From CAWCDJ01 sp963778675 (lineage in GTDB: Bacteria; Acidobacteriota; Terriglobia; Bryobacterales; Bryobacteraceae): 64,000 nt of DNA. The notes beneath the pieces were generated by a model. It saw only the letters and a list, made by a program, of their open reading frames with translations, had not been told where the DNA came from and searched no databases. Of the stretch, positions 1-8,335 are shown piece by piece (within the stretch, counting starts at the first letter, position 1; each line of letters opens with the position of its first letter). The position numbers were made by a program, and so were the translations under genes. Where the stretch lies: assembly GCA_963778675.1 (NCBI GenBank), contig CAVZVI010000007.1, positions 248,001-312,000 of the forward strand, given 5' to 3'.

Positions 1-2
1 TG

Positions 3-287
3 GGCAGCGGTCACAGCCGCGGTCAGGTGTTCCGGATCGACGATCAGGCAATGACGGCCACCCCGATGGTGAATGCGGACCTGGGGGTCTACTCGGTGGC
101 GGTGGGTTCGGCACAGCAACTCAGCAACGGCGACTACCACTTCGACGCGGGCTACGTGCCGGTAAGCGGCGGTGCGGTGGCCTACTCGATCGAAGTCGAC
201 CAAAACGGCAATATCGTCTATAACGCCAACGCCAACGTACCGCTGTATCGCACTTTCCGGCTCAATAGTATATATTCGTACCATTGA
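3..287 (+). CDS. Arylsulfotransferase (ASST)-like protein, C-terminal end (5' partial)
   Basis: The reading frame is open from the first bases of the window and ends at the TGA at 285-287, so only about the last 94 residues are present. The text GHSRGQVFRIDDQAMTAT, followed later by YRTFRLNSIY, resembles the C-terminal end of secreted arylsulfotransferase-family beta-propellers. These move sulfuryl groups between phenolic donors and acceptors, usually in the periplasm. The catalytic histidine region would lie upstream and cannot be checked. The stop is 6 nt before the ATG of a Tat-exported sulfatase, so the two are probably co-transcribed and may act on related sulfate esters. The family call rests on a short tail and is moderate. 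Confidence 0.6.
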   Translation, partial: GSGHSRGQVFRIDDQAMTATPMVNADLGVYSVAVGSAQQLSNGDYHFDAGYVPVSGGAVAYSIEVDQNGNIVYNANANVPLYRTFRLNSIYSYH

Positions 288-293
288 GCCTCG

Positions 294-1667
294 ATGAAGC
301 GCCGCACGTTTCTCCAAACCGCTAGCGCGGCCGCGCTAGCCCCTTTCAATTCCAGGGCGGCTCTGTCCCCGCCCCCAAACGTGATCGTGATCCTCGCCGA
401 CGATCTCGGATATGGAGACCTGCACTGCTATGGGTCGCGCATCCAGACGCCCAATATCGACCGGATGGCTGCGGAAGGAGCGATGTTCAGCAACTTCTAC
501 GCCGCCAGCCCGGTGTGCTCGCCCTCCCGGGCGGCGCTGCTGACCGGCCGGTACGGCGTCCGCTGCGGCATTCGCACCGCCCTGCAGCCCGGGGACACGA
601 TTGGCCTGCCGTCTACGGAAACCACCATCGCGCAGATGTTGAAGCCCGCGGGATACAACACCATGTGCGTGGGCAAATGGCATTTGGGAACCGGCGATTT
701 CCTGCCAACGAAGCGCGGCTTCGATGGATATTACGGCATTCCCTACAGCAACGACCAGTCCCCCTCTGTGTTGATGCAGAACACCACCGTCATCGAATCG
801 CCGGTGAATCAGTCTACGATCACCCAGCGGTATACGACCCAAGCCATCAACTTCATCCGGCAGTCGAAGAATACACCCTTCTTTCTGTACCTGCCCCACA
901 CGGCGCCGCATATTCCGCTGGCCCCGTCGCCGAACTTTCTGGGAAAGTCTTCCATGGGGTTGTACGGAGACGTGGTGGAAGAACTCGACTGGAGCGTCGG
1001 GCAGATCCTGCAGGAACTGGAAGCCAACCATCTCGACTCCAACACGCTGGTCGTGTTTACGAGCGATAACGGTCCCTGGTTTCAGGGCAGTGCCGGCCGC
1101 TTGCGCGGACGCAAGGGCGACACGTTCGACGGCGGCATGCGCGAACCGTTCCTTGCGCGCTTTCCGGGGAAGATCCCTCCCGGCCGGAGGGTAAAGCCAT
1201 TGGCCAGCACCATGGACCTCCTGCCGACGATCGCCGGGCTGACGAACGCCAAGCTCCCCGCGAACCCGGTCGACGGCGTGGACATTTGGCCTCTCTTGAC
1301 CGGCCAGGGCCGGCCCTCGGAGCGGCCGCCGTTCCTCTACTTCGCTGACTGGAACCTGCAGTGTGCGCGGGTGGGGCGCTGGAAGCTACACCTCGCCCGG
1401 TACAATACGCCCGCCTATAGTCCCATGCCGAAGGTCGGCTATTACAACCTTCGCTTGCTCAGCCCGGAGTTATACGACCTCGAGAACGATCCCGAAGAGG
1501 CGGAGGACGTCTCCGACAGCCATCCGGAGATCGTCGCCAACATACGCACCCAGGTGGAGCAGATGCTGCCGGCTCTGCCGGCCAAGGTGCAGGCAGCCTG
1601 GCAAGACACGCAAAGCCGCCCGGTCTATCCCAATACGCCGGGAGCTCTGCCTGAGCCGATTCAGTAG
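294..1667 (+). CDS. Sulfatase (arylsulfatase A type), Tat-exported
   Basis: A 457-residue sulfatase of the alkaline-phosphatase superfamily, which hydrolyses sulfate esters in the periplasm. It opens with a Tat-like signal (MKRRTFLQTASAAALA). The metal-binding start of the fold follows (VIVILADDLGYGD, D36, D37), then the Cys-type formylglycine motif CSPSR at residues 75-79 followed by AALLTGRYG, and later a KWHLG stretch and a TSDNGPW metal site. Length is normal for the family. Activity requires conversion of C75 to formylglycine by an enzyme not encoded here. The ATG is chosen because it gives the twin-arginine leader directly. It lies 6 nt after the arylsulfotransferase-like gene and converges with a peptidase gene, with stops only 4 nt apart. 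The substrate cannot be told from sequence. Confidence 0.93.
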   Translation: MKRRTFLQTASAAALAPFNSRAALSPPPNVIVILADDLGYGDLHCYGSRIQTPNIDRMAAEGAMFSNFYAASPVCSPSRAALLTGRYGVRCGIRTALQPGDTIGLPSTETTIAQMLKPAGYNTMCVGKWHLGTGDFLPTKRGFDGYYGIPYSNDQSPSVLMQNTTVIESPVNQSTITQRYTTQAINFIRQSKNTPFFLYLPHTAPHIPLAPSPNFLGKSSMGLYGDVVEELDWSVGQILQELEANHLDSNTLVVFTSDNGPWFQGSAGRLRGRKGDTFDGGMREPFLARFPGKIPPGRRVKPLASTMDLLPTIAGLTNAKLPANPVDGVDIWPLLTGQGRPSERPPFLYFADWNLQCARVGRWKLHLARYNTPAYSPMPKVGYYNLRLLSPELYDLENDPEEAEDVSDSHPEIVANIRTQVEQMLPALPAKVQAAWQDTQSRPVYPNTPGALPEPIQ

Positions 1668-1671
1668 CCTG

Positions 1672-3745
1672 TTAGCGTACCGCAGCAGTAGTCTGGCTGG
1701 GCTTCAGATACTTCGCGTACCAGGCGAGATAGCGATCGATGCGATCCGTTTGGTAACTGGGCCGCGTGATTCCGTGAAACGAGTTCGGATAAACGATTAA
1801 CTCGGTCGGAACACCAAGGCTCGAAAGCGCCTCGTACATCTCCTCGCCACCCACCAGGGGCACATTGGCATCCTTCTCACCGCCCAGGAAAAGCGTGGGA
1901 GTGGTGATCTGGTCGGCGTGCATGAAACCGTAGGAGATCTTCAGCCACGGCTCGATACCGACCTTCCACGGAGGGCCGATCTCTTCGTCGTACTGCAGGA
2001 TGTACTGGTCGACGCCGTAGAGAGCCAAGGGAAACGCGGTGCCGGCGCCGCTGATGGCGGCTTTGAAGCGGTGGTCCTTGGCGATGATGGCGTCGGTCAG
2101 GATGCCTCCGTAACTCCAGCCTCCGACACCCAGCCGGTCGGGATCGGCGAGACCGATCTTGACGACGTAATCCATGGCCGCCTGCAGGTCGAGGACTTCC
2201 TTGTCGCCCCAGTCACCGGAAATCGCCACCTGGTACTGCTCGCCGCGGCCGGAGCTGCCGCGGTAATTCACGTTCACTACCACGTATCCGTTGGCGGCGA
2301 AGATCTGGCGCTCGAAATTGAATGAGTGCGCGTCCTGGCCATTGGGACCGCCGTGGATGCGAAGCAGCGCCGGATACCGCTTGCCCGGCTGGTAATCGGG
2401 TGGCTTCGTGATCAGGCCATGAACCTCGTTGCCATCCTTCGCCCTGCAGGTGAACTCCTCGGTGGCGCCGAGTTTCAACTGCGCCATCAGGGAGTCGTTG
2501 TGGTGCGTGATGGCGCGCAGTTTGCCCTCCTCGAAGACATGGATCTCGGGGTGCGTGTCGTCACTCGAAGCGAGCATCGCGATGCGGCCGTCCTTGCCGA
2601 TATCCATGGCCGAGATCATGCCCGGACCCCTGACGAGACGCTCCACCGCGCCGCCGGAAGCAGGCACGGTCTCGGGGTAGTCCCAGCGATCATCGGCCAC
2701 CAGGAAGACGACGGACTTTCCGTCGGGAGTGTAACGCGGCGCGGAAACGCCGCGGTCGAGATTCGCGGGCGAGCAGCACAGGCTCGCCACCAGAGGCGGC
2801 CACGACCGCAAGACGGGTCATGTTGTAGGCGCCCTGTTTGGCGCCCGAGCTTTGCGTATAGGCGATATGCGTGCCGTCCGGGCTCCATGCGGGCCGCCCG
2901 CGCGACGCGGAGGAATGAATGCCGTCGTAGTGCGTCAACTGGCGGGGAGTGGCGCCTGTGTGGGCCTCGATCACATAAAGATTCCAGGTGTTGTAGCGCT
3001 CGGCGTCCTTACCCTCCTTGCCCAGAAAGGCGATCGACTTACCGTCGGGCGACCACACGGGAGAAGCCGCTTCGAGCGGGCCGGAGGTCAACGCTTCAGC
3101 CTTCTTAGTGGCAACGTCGAAGAGATACAGGCGCGGCGGTTTCTGCGTCAGGTATCCAACTACGTCCTGCTTGAACTTGTAGCGGTCGATGACGATCGGC
3201 TTGGGCGCCTTGGCGTTGGGACCCGCCGGAGCGGCACCGGCGCCTGCCGGGCGCTGTTCGTCGGGTTCGTTGGGGTCGCGGTCGGTCACCACGAGCAGGA
3301 GCGTTTTGGAATCGGGCGACCACTCGTAGGAGGAGAGCCGCCCTTTCACATCGGTAAATTGCTGTGCCTCGCCGCCGCTGCGATCGAGCAGCCACACCTG
3401 GCTGCCCTTGGCTTTGCCGGGACGCCCGGAGAGGAACGAAAGGTAGCGCCCGTCGGGGCTCCAGCGCGGCGCGTTTTCGCCTTCGGTGCTCGAAGTCATG
3501 CGAAGCTGGCGTTTGCCGTCCCAACTCGCCATCCACACGTCGGTGTCGCTTTTATCGGCAGCCACGTCGACGGTGCTCACGGTATAGGCAACCCACGCGC
3601 CGTCCGGCGAAATCTGCACGTCGCGGACGTCATGGAACGCGTGCATATCTTCGACCTTGATCAGGCGCTTGCCGCCGGATTGAGCGAAAGCCAGAGCCGA
3701 CAACAAGAGACCGCATGAAACAGATGTGACGATTAGGGTTCGCAT
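1672..3745 (-). pseudogene. S9 family prolyl oligopeptidase-like peptidase, frameshifted
   Basis: Two overlapping minus-strand frames together make one secreted serine peptidase. The upstream frame starts at the ATG at 3743-3745 with a signal peptide (MRTLIVTSVSCGLLLSALAFAQ) and carries a WD40/TolB-like propeller with repeated SPDG motifs. The downstream frame (to 1672) has the alpha/beta-hydrolase domain with GGWSYGG (nucleophile Ser), GGEKDANVP (Asp) and NSFHG (His). The frames join if one base near 2764 is removed, turning LLARE/SRPRR into LLARNLDRGVSAPRYTPDG, the expected propeller text. All catalytic residues survive, so this may be a recent mutation or a sequencing error. If real, the product stops inside the propeller at 2690 and is inactive. 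Confidence 0.85.
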
Positions 3746-3790
3746 GAGTTTCGAGTTTAGCAAATCGTTTCCAGCCGCGCTGCCGCAAGA

Positions 3791-3818
3791 TTGACATGAC
3801 CGCGGGGTTTGTGATACC
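3791..3818 (+). promoter_or_regulatory. Candidate sigma70 promoter of the TonB-dependent receptor gene
   Basis: A perfect TTGACA (3791-3796) is followed after 16 nt by GATACC (3813-3818), a weak -10. It lies about 90 nt upstream of the receptor ATG at 3907, inside the 161 nt gap that separates it from the divergent S9 peptidase. Inferred from consensus match only. Confidence 0.4.
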
Positions 3819-3906
3819 CAAGATCCAATACCTGAAATTGGGGTGAGTTTACAGTGTACGGGGTTCACCGAGTGGCTGAGCCCACACTTTCAGAAGGGGA
3901 TACAAC

Positions 3907-6900
3907 ATGCAAAAACTGTTTGGGGGTCTGTCCATTGCACTCCTCCTGGCGGCAGGTCTGTTTGCTCAGTTGACAGGCCTCAGCGGAACCGTAACGGATC
4001 CGAGTGGAGCCGTGATTCCAAACGCGGTGATCACGATCGTCAACGATCAAACCGGCGCCCAGCGCCAGGTAACCACCGATTCGGATGGCCGCTACAGCAT
4101 TCCGCAGGTACAACCGGGGACCTACACGCTTACGGCGAAGGCCTCGGGATTCACGGACGTCACGTTGCCGGGCATCAAGCTCCGGGTGAGTGAACCCGCG
4201 AGCATCCCGATCACTTTCGTCAAAGTGGGATCCACCATGACCACGGTCGAGGTTTCGGCGGCCGGGACCCAGGTCAATACGACGGATGCATCACTCGGAA
4301 ATGTGATCGGCTCGCAGGCGATTGTGGAGCTGCCCTCGTTCGCGCGGAACGTGGCGAACCTGCTGACGTTCCAGCCGGGCGTCTCCTACTTCGGCGGCAC
4401 CGACGACCGGAACGGATCGGTGAACGGCGGACGGCCTGACCAGGAGAACATCACGCTGGACGGCGCGGACGTGAACCAGCAGTCGGACCGGGCAGCGTTT
4501 GCCAGCGTGCTGCGTGTGACGCCTGACTCGGTGGAAGAATTCCGCACCACGACCACCAACGGGGGCGCGGATACCGGGCGCGGCTCGGGCGCGGACATCG
4601 TGCTGGTGACGAAGTCGGGCACCAACGACCTGCACGGCTCGCTCTACGAATACCGCCGCGGCACAGAGACCGCGGCGAATTCGTTCTTCAACAACAAGGC
4701 CGGGCTTCCGACCGCGCCGCTGCTGATCAACCTTTTCGGGGGTTCGGCGGGCGGTCCGATCAAAAAGAACAAGGCTTTCTTCTTTGCCAACTACGAGGGA
4801 CGGCGCGATGCAAGTTCGACCAACGTCACGCGCACCGTACCCACCGAGACGATGAAGCAAGGCATCGTGCTGTTTCACAATACCGGCGGCGCGCTGACGC
4901 AGGTCGGACCGGATCAGATCAAGTCGGTGGTCGACCCGGCAGGCATCGGCATCGACCAGGCCGCGCTCGATGTGATGAAGCTGTACCCGGCAGGAAATAA
5001 CACGGCGGTAGGCGACGGGCTCAACACGACGGGATACCTGTTCATCGCGCCGCAGCACAGCAAACAGGACACATACACGGCGAAGCTGGATTACCGTGTG
5101 GACGATGCCGGAAAGCATTCGCTGTTCTGGCGCGGCACCCTGCAGAACGACCATGCCAGCGGAACGCCGCAGTTCCCGGGCGCTCAACCGAACTCGGTGA
5201 CGCTGGCCAACAACAAGGGGCTGGCGACCGGGTGGACGGCGGTTCTGAAACCGACAGTGGTCAGCACGCTGCGCTACGGCTTTACCAGGCAGGGCGGTGA
5301 GACCACCGGGGTCCGCGCCGGAAGTCCGGTAACCTTCCGCGGCATCGATCCAATATACGGCAACACCACCGGCCTCGCCCGGATCGTCCCCGTACACACC
5401 ATCTCCGAGGACCTGGCGTGGACCACCGGGTCGCACGACTTCAAGTTCGGTGGAATCGCGAGGTTCATCTCCAACCAATCGACCGATTACAGCAAGGCGT
5501 ACAACACGGCGATCACGAACGCCTCCGTGCTGAACGGCAGCGGCGCCGATATTACGCCCGCATCGCTAGGCGTATCCACCGGCGATAAAACCAGCTATCA
5601 GTATGCCATGGTGGCGCTGCTCGGAATTGTCACTTCAGCCACCGGGAACTATAACTACAAGACCGACGGCAGCGTCATCCCGACGGGCTCTCCGGTAACC
5701 CGGAATTTCGTCAGCAAGGAGACCGAAGTCTATGCCCAGGATTCGTGGAGACTCAAGAGCAATCTAACGCTGACCTATGGGTTGCGGGCCTCGTTTATGC
5801 CTCCGGTGCGTGAAGCAAATGGCCAACAGATCACGACCAACACGCCGATCGGCACGTGGATGGACACGCGGGGAACTCTGGCTGCGCAGGGGCTCTCCGA
5901 CCAGACAGCCGGCTTCATCACTTACCTGGTGGCGGGGCGGCCGTATTATCCACAGCACAACAACTACGCACCGCGGTTAGCGGTGGCTTACTCGCCGAGA
6001 GGCGAGAGCGGCCTGGCCAAGTTCCTGTTTGGCGGCCCCGGGAGAACCTCGATCCGCGCCGGCGCCGGTATGTACTACGACCTGATCGGGCAGCCGCTGG
6101 CGGCCTCCATCAGCTCAAACTCGTTCGGGCTGGCTACGTCGCTCTCGACTCCACCGAACGTTTACACCGCCACTCAGCTTCCGCGTTTCACGGGCTTCTA
6201 CCGGATCCCGTCTTCGCCGGCGGATGCGCCGTTGTTTCTGCAGCCGGCGCCGCCGGGAGGATTCCCCGCGACCTATCCCAACAGCTTCGCGATCACCAGC
6301 TCCCTGGACGATCAGTTGAAGGCGCCCTACACCATGAACCTGAACTTCAGCATCGGCCGTGAGTTCAACCATGGCTTCTTCGTCCAGGTGTCTTACGTGG
6401 GACGGCTATCCCGGCACAACCTGATTCAGCGCGACCTGGCTATGCCGACCAATCTGAAGGATCCGGCATCGGGGCAGACTTACTTCCAGGCGATGACCCA
6501 ACTGGCGACGATGCTCGATCTGCAGGGCGTCAACGTGCAGAATCTGCCCAAGATTCCGTTCTTCGAGAACATGTGGGCAACCGCGGCGGGCAGCGGCTAC
6601 ACGGCTACGCAAGCCATTGCCAAGGACTACCTGGAGCGCAGCAACCCCGGCGACTTCACCAACGTCCTGAGCGACATGGATGGCGCGGGCTGCGGCCCGT
6701 CGTCGACCTACAAGTCGTCCGGCTCCATCAGCCGGCTGGCCTGCGGAGTGCTGGGCCAGTACTCGATGTGGAGCTCGCAGTTTTCGGCGCTCAATGCCTG
6801 GAGTTCCCTGGGATCCGGCGCCTATCACGCCATGCAGTTGACGGTACGCAAACAGCTTTCGAGCGGGATGACGTTCGACTTCAACTACACGCTATCGAAA

Positions 6901-7599
6901 TCGATCGATATCGGATCCCGGTCGGAAAGCTCCAGTAATTACTCCTCCGATTTCATGATCAACTCGTGGGATCCCAGCCAGCTTCGCAGCGTTTCGCGGT
7001 ACGACACGCTGCACCAGGCAAACGCCTACATGGTCTGGGACCTGCCGTTCGGGCGCGGCCGCCGCTTCGGGACGAACATGAACCGTGTCCTCGATGCGTT
7101 TGTGGGCGGGTGGGAAGTGGCTCCGACCTGGCGCATGACTTCGGGGCTTCCGTTCTCGGTCAGCGACGGCTCGCGATGGGCGACCAACTGGGAACTCAGC
7201 TCGTTCGCCACTCCCAACGGGAAACCGATTCCCGCAGTGGTGACCGCGCACAACGCACCTGCGATCTCGGGCGCCGGGGGGCCGAACCTGTGGGCCGACC
7301 CCAAGGCCGCTTTCGGCGCGTTCCAGGAGACGATGGCCGGACAGACGGGGAGCCGCACTTCACTGCGGGGTGACGGGTACTTCAATATCGACACCGGCTT
7401 GTACAAGTCGTTCACCATGCCGTTCAATGAGAGGCACAAGCTGCAATTCCGGTGGGAAGCCTATAACGTCACCAACACGGTGAAGTTCGACCCGAACTCG
7501 GCGAATCTCAGCCTGACGTCATCGGCGCGGTTCGGGCAGTTGAGCGGCCAGCTCGGACAGCCGCGGCAGATGGAGTTTGCGCTGCGGTACACGTTCTGA
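3907..7599 (+). CDS. TonB-dependent receptor with carboxypeptidase-regulatory-like N-terminal domain (Oar type)
   Basis: A 1230-residue outer-membrane receptor of the large kind found in many copies in Acidobacteriota. A signal peptide (MQKLFGGLSIALLLAAGLFAQ) leads into a CarboxypepD_reg-like Ig fold at about residues 25-110 (LSGTVTDPSGAVIPNAVITI...TDSDGRYSIPQVQPGTYTL). A plug domain follows (GGRPDQENITLDGADVNQ, then VTKSGTNDLHGSLYEYRR), then a long beta-barrel ending in the aromatic signature LRYTF. AGAAGGGG about 10 nt upstream supports the ATG at 3907. Such receptors import large or scarce ligands across the outer membrane, driven by TonB. The ligand is unknown; polysaccharide or peptide fragments are the usual guess given nearby hydrolases. 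It converges on the deacylase gene at 7657. Confidence 0.93.
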   Translation: MQKLFGGLSIALLLAAGLFAQLTGLSGTVTDPSGAVIPNAVITIVNDQTGAQRQVTTDSDGRYSIPQVQPGTYTLTAKASGFTDVTLPGIKLRVSEPASIPITFVKVGSTMTTVEVSAAGTQVNTTDASLGNVIGSQAIVELPSFARNVANLLTFQPGVSYFGGTDDRNGSVNGGRPDQENITLDGADVNQQSDRAAFASVLRVTPDSVEEFRTTTTNGGADTGRGSGADIVLVTKSGTNDLHGSLYEYRRGTETAANSFFNNKAGLPTAPLLINLFGGSAGGPIKKNKAFFFANYEGRRDASSTNVTRTVPTETMKQGIVLFHNTGGALTQVGPDQIKSVVDPAGIGIDQAALDVMKLYPAGNNTAVGDGLNTTGYLFIAPQHSKQDTYTAKLDYRVDDAGKHSLFWRGTLQNDHASGTPQFPGAQPNSVTLANNKGLATGWTAVLKPTVVSTLRYGFTRQGGETTGVRAGSPVTFRGIDPIYGNTTGLARIVPVHTISEDLAWTTGSHDFKFGGIARFISNQSTDYSKAYNTAITNASVLNGSGADITPASLGVSTGDKTSYQYAMVALLGIVTSATGNYNYKTDGSVIPTGSPVTRNFVSKETEVYAQDSWRLKSNLTLTYGLRASFMPPVREANGQQITTNTPIGTWMDTRGTLAAQGLSDQTAGFITYLVAGRPYYPQHNNYAPRLAVAYSPRGESGLAKFLFGGPGRTSIRAGAGMYYDLIGQPLAASISSNSFGLATSLSTPPNVYTATQLPRFTGFYRIPSSPADAPLFLQPAPPGGFPATYPNSFAITSSLDDQLKAPYTMNLNFSIGREFNHGFFVQVSYVGRLSRHNLIQRDLAMPTNLKDPASGQTYFQAMTQLATMLDLQGVNVQNLPKIPFFENMWATAAGSGYTATQAIAKDYLERSNPGDFTNVLSDMDGAGCGPSSTYKSSGSISRLACGVLGQYSMWSSQFSALNAWSSLGSGAYHAMQLTVRKQLSSGMTFDFNYTLSKSIDIGSRSESSSNYSSDFMINSWDPSQLRSVSRYDTLHQANAYMVWDLPFGRGRRFGTNMNRVLDAFVGGWEVAPTWRMTSGLPFSVSDGSRWATNWELSSFATPNGKPIPAVVTAHNAPAISGAGGPNLWADPKAAFGAFQETMAGQTGSRTSLRGDGYFNIDTGLYKSFTMPFNERHKLQFRWEAYNVTNTVKFDPNSANLSLTSSARFGQLSGQLGQPRQMEFALRYTF

Positions 7600-7610
7600 C
7601 CAGCAGTTGC

Positions 7611-7645
7611 GGGGCGGCGCGGACCAGATGGCTCGCGCCGCGCCC
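7611..7645. terminator. GC-rich hairpin between convergent genes, possible bidirectional terminator
   Basis: GGCGCG (7616-7621) pairs with CGCGCC (7634-7639), and the stem extends outward with one bulge to about 11 pairs around a 12-nt loop. It sits in the 57 nt gap between two convergent stop codons. There is no T-run, so intrinsic termination is only a possibility. Confidence 0.4.
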
Positions 7646-7656
7646 TCAGACGTGTC

Positions 7657-8151
7657 TCAGACGAATCTCGCGATGTCGCAGATGTGCGCCTCGACCACAG
7701 TGGCCAGGCCGGCGGGGCTCACCAGCATCTGGCAGCCGCGGACACCCGCGCTGATCGAGATTACGTCCCAGAGTTCGGCAGTCTCGTCGAGAAAGAGCGG
7801 ATAGGGCTTGCGTGCGCCGACCGGAGAGACTCCACCGCGGATATATCCGGTGAGGGGGAGCACCTCTTTGACGGGAACGAGTTCCACCTTCTTGTTGCCG
7901 CTGGCGGCGGCAAGCGCCTTCAGATCGAGCTCCGCATTACCCGGTATGCATGCCATCAGGATTCCCGTGCGGTCGCCCCGCACGACGAGGGTCTTGAAGA
8001 CCTGCTCTGCCGGCATGCCGATGGCCGCTGCAACATGGGGCGCGCTGAGATCCTCTTCGTTGACGGGATATTCGCGCAGCTCGTAAGGGACGCCGGCGCT
8101 ATCCAGAATGCGCGCGGCGTTGGTTTTGACGGAGGTATCCTTCCTGCTCAC
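7657..8151 (-). CDS. ybaK: YbaK/EbsC family aminoacyl-tRNA deacylase (Cys-tRNA(Pro) deacylase type)
   Basis: A 164-residue protein matching the YbaK/EbsC fold along its length. The family hydrolyses mischarged tRNA in trans, most often Cys-tRNA(Pro), in the cytoplasm. Visible hallmarks are the N-terminal AARILDSAGVPYELREY, the EQVFKTLVV stretch holding the conserved lysine, a central GNAELDLKALAAASG, and the family loop RGGVSPVGARKPYPLFLDE. Length fits the family (about 155-165). It is divergent from tRNA-Ser(CGA) across 76 nt and convergent with the receptor gene. The gene symbol is by family resemblance; other YbaK-like trans-editing specificities cannot be excluded. Confidence 0.88.
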   Translation of the reverse strand: MSRKDTSVKTNAARILDSAGVPYELREYPVNEEDLSAPHVAAAIGMPAEQVFKTLVVRGDRTGILMACIPGNAELDLKALAAASGNKKVELVPVKEVLPLTGYIRGGVSPVGARKPYPLFLDETAELWDVISISAGVRGCQMLVSPAGLATVVEAHICDIARFV

Positions 8152-8198
8152 TCGCTTCCATCGTACAGTGGGGCAAGGGGAAAATCGACGGCCTTTGC

Positions 8199-8204
8199 TA
8201 CAAT
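8199..8204 (+). promoter_or_regulatory. Candidate -10 element for tRNA-Ser
   Basis: TACAAT (5 of 6 to TATAAT) lies 23 nt upstream of the first base of the tRNA. No convincing -35 hexamer is seen at the usual distance. Confidence 0.35.
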
Positions 8205-8227
8205 AGTGTCCGGCACGCTTCTGGCGC

Positions 8228-8317
8228 GGAGAGGTGGCAGAGTGGTCGATCGCACCCGCCTCGAAAGCGGGCGTACCTTAACGGGTACCGGGAGTTCGAA
8301 TCTCCCCCTCTCCGCCA
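8228..8317 (+). tRNA. tRNA-Ser (anticodon CGA)
   Basis: A complete class II tRNA. The acceptor stem GGAGAGG (8228-8234) pairs with CCTCTCC (8307-8313), followed by discriminator G and an encoded CCA (8315-8317). The anticodon stem is CCCGC/GCGGG (8255-8259 and 8267-8271) around the loop CTCGAAA, giving anticodon CGA at 8262-8264, which reads UCG. The long variable arm forms GTACC/GGTAC, the serine hallmark. The T-arm is GGGAG/CTCCC around TTCGAAT. Confidence 0.97.
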
Positions 8318-8335
8318 TCCTTGCCCGGCCCGGCT

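Noticed and set aside
4291..5478. Open minus-strand frame of 395 codons
   Set aside because: Antisense to the TonB-dependent receptor; no family resemblance.
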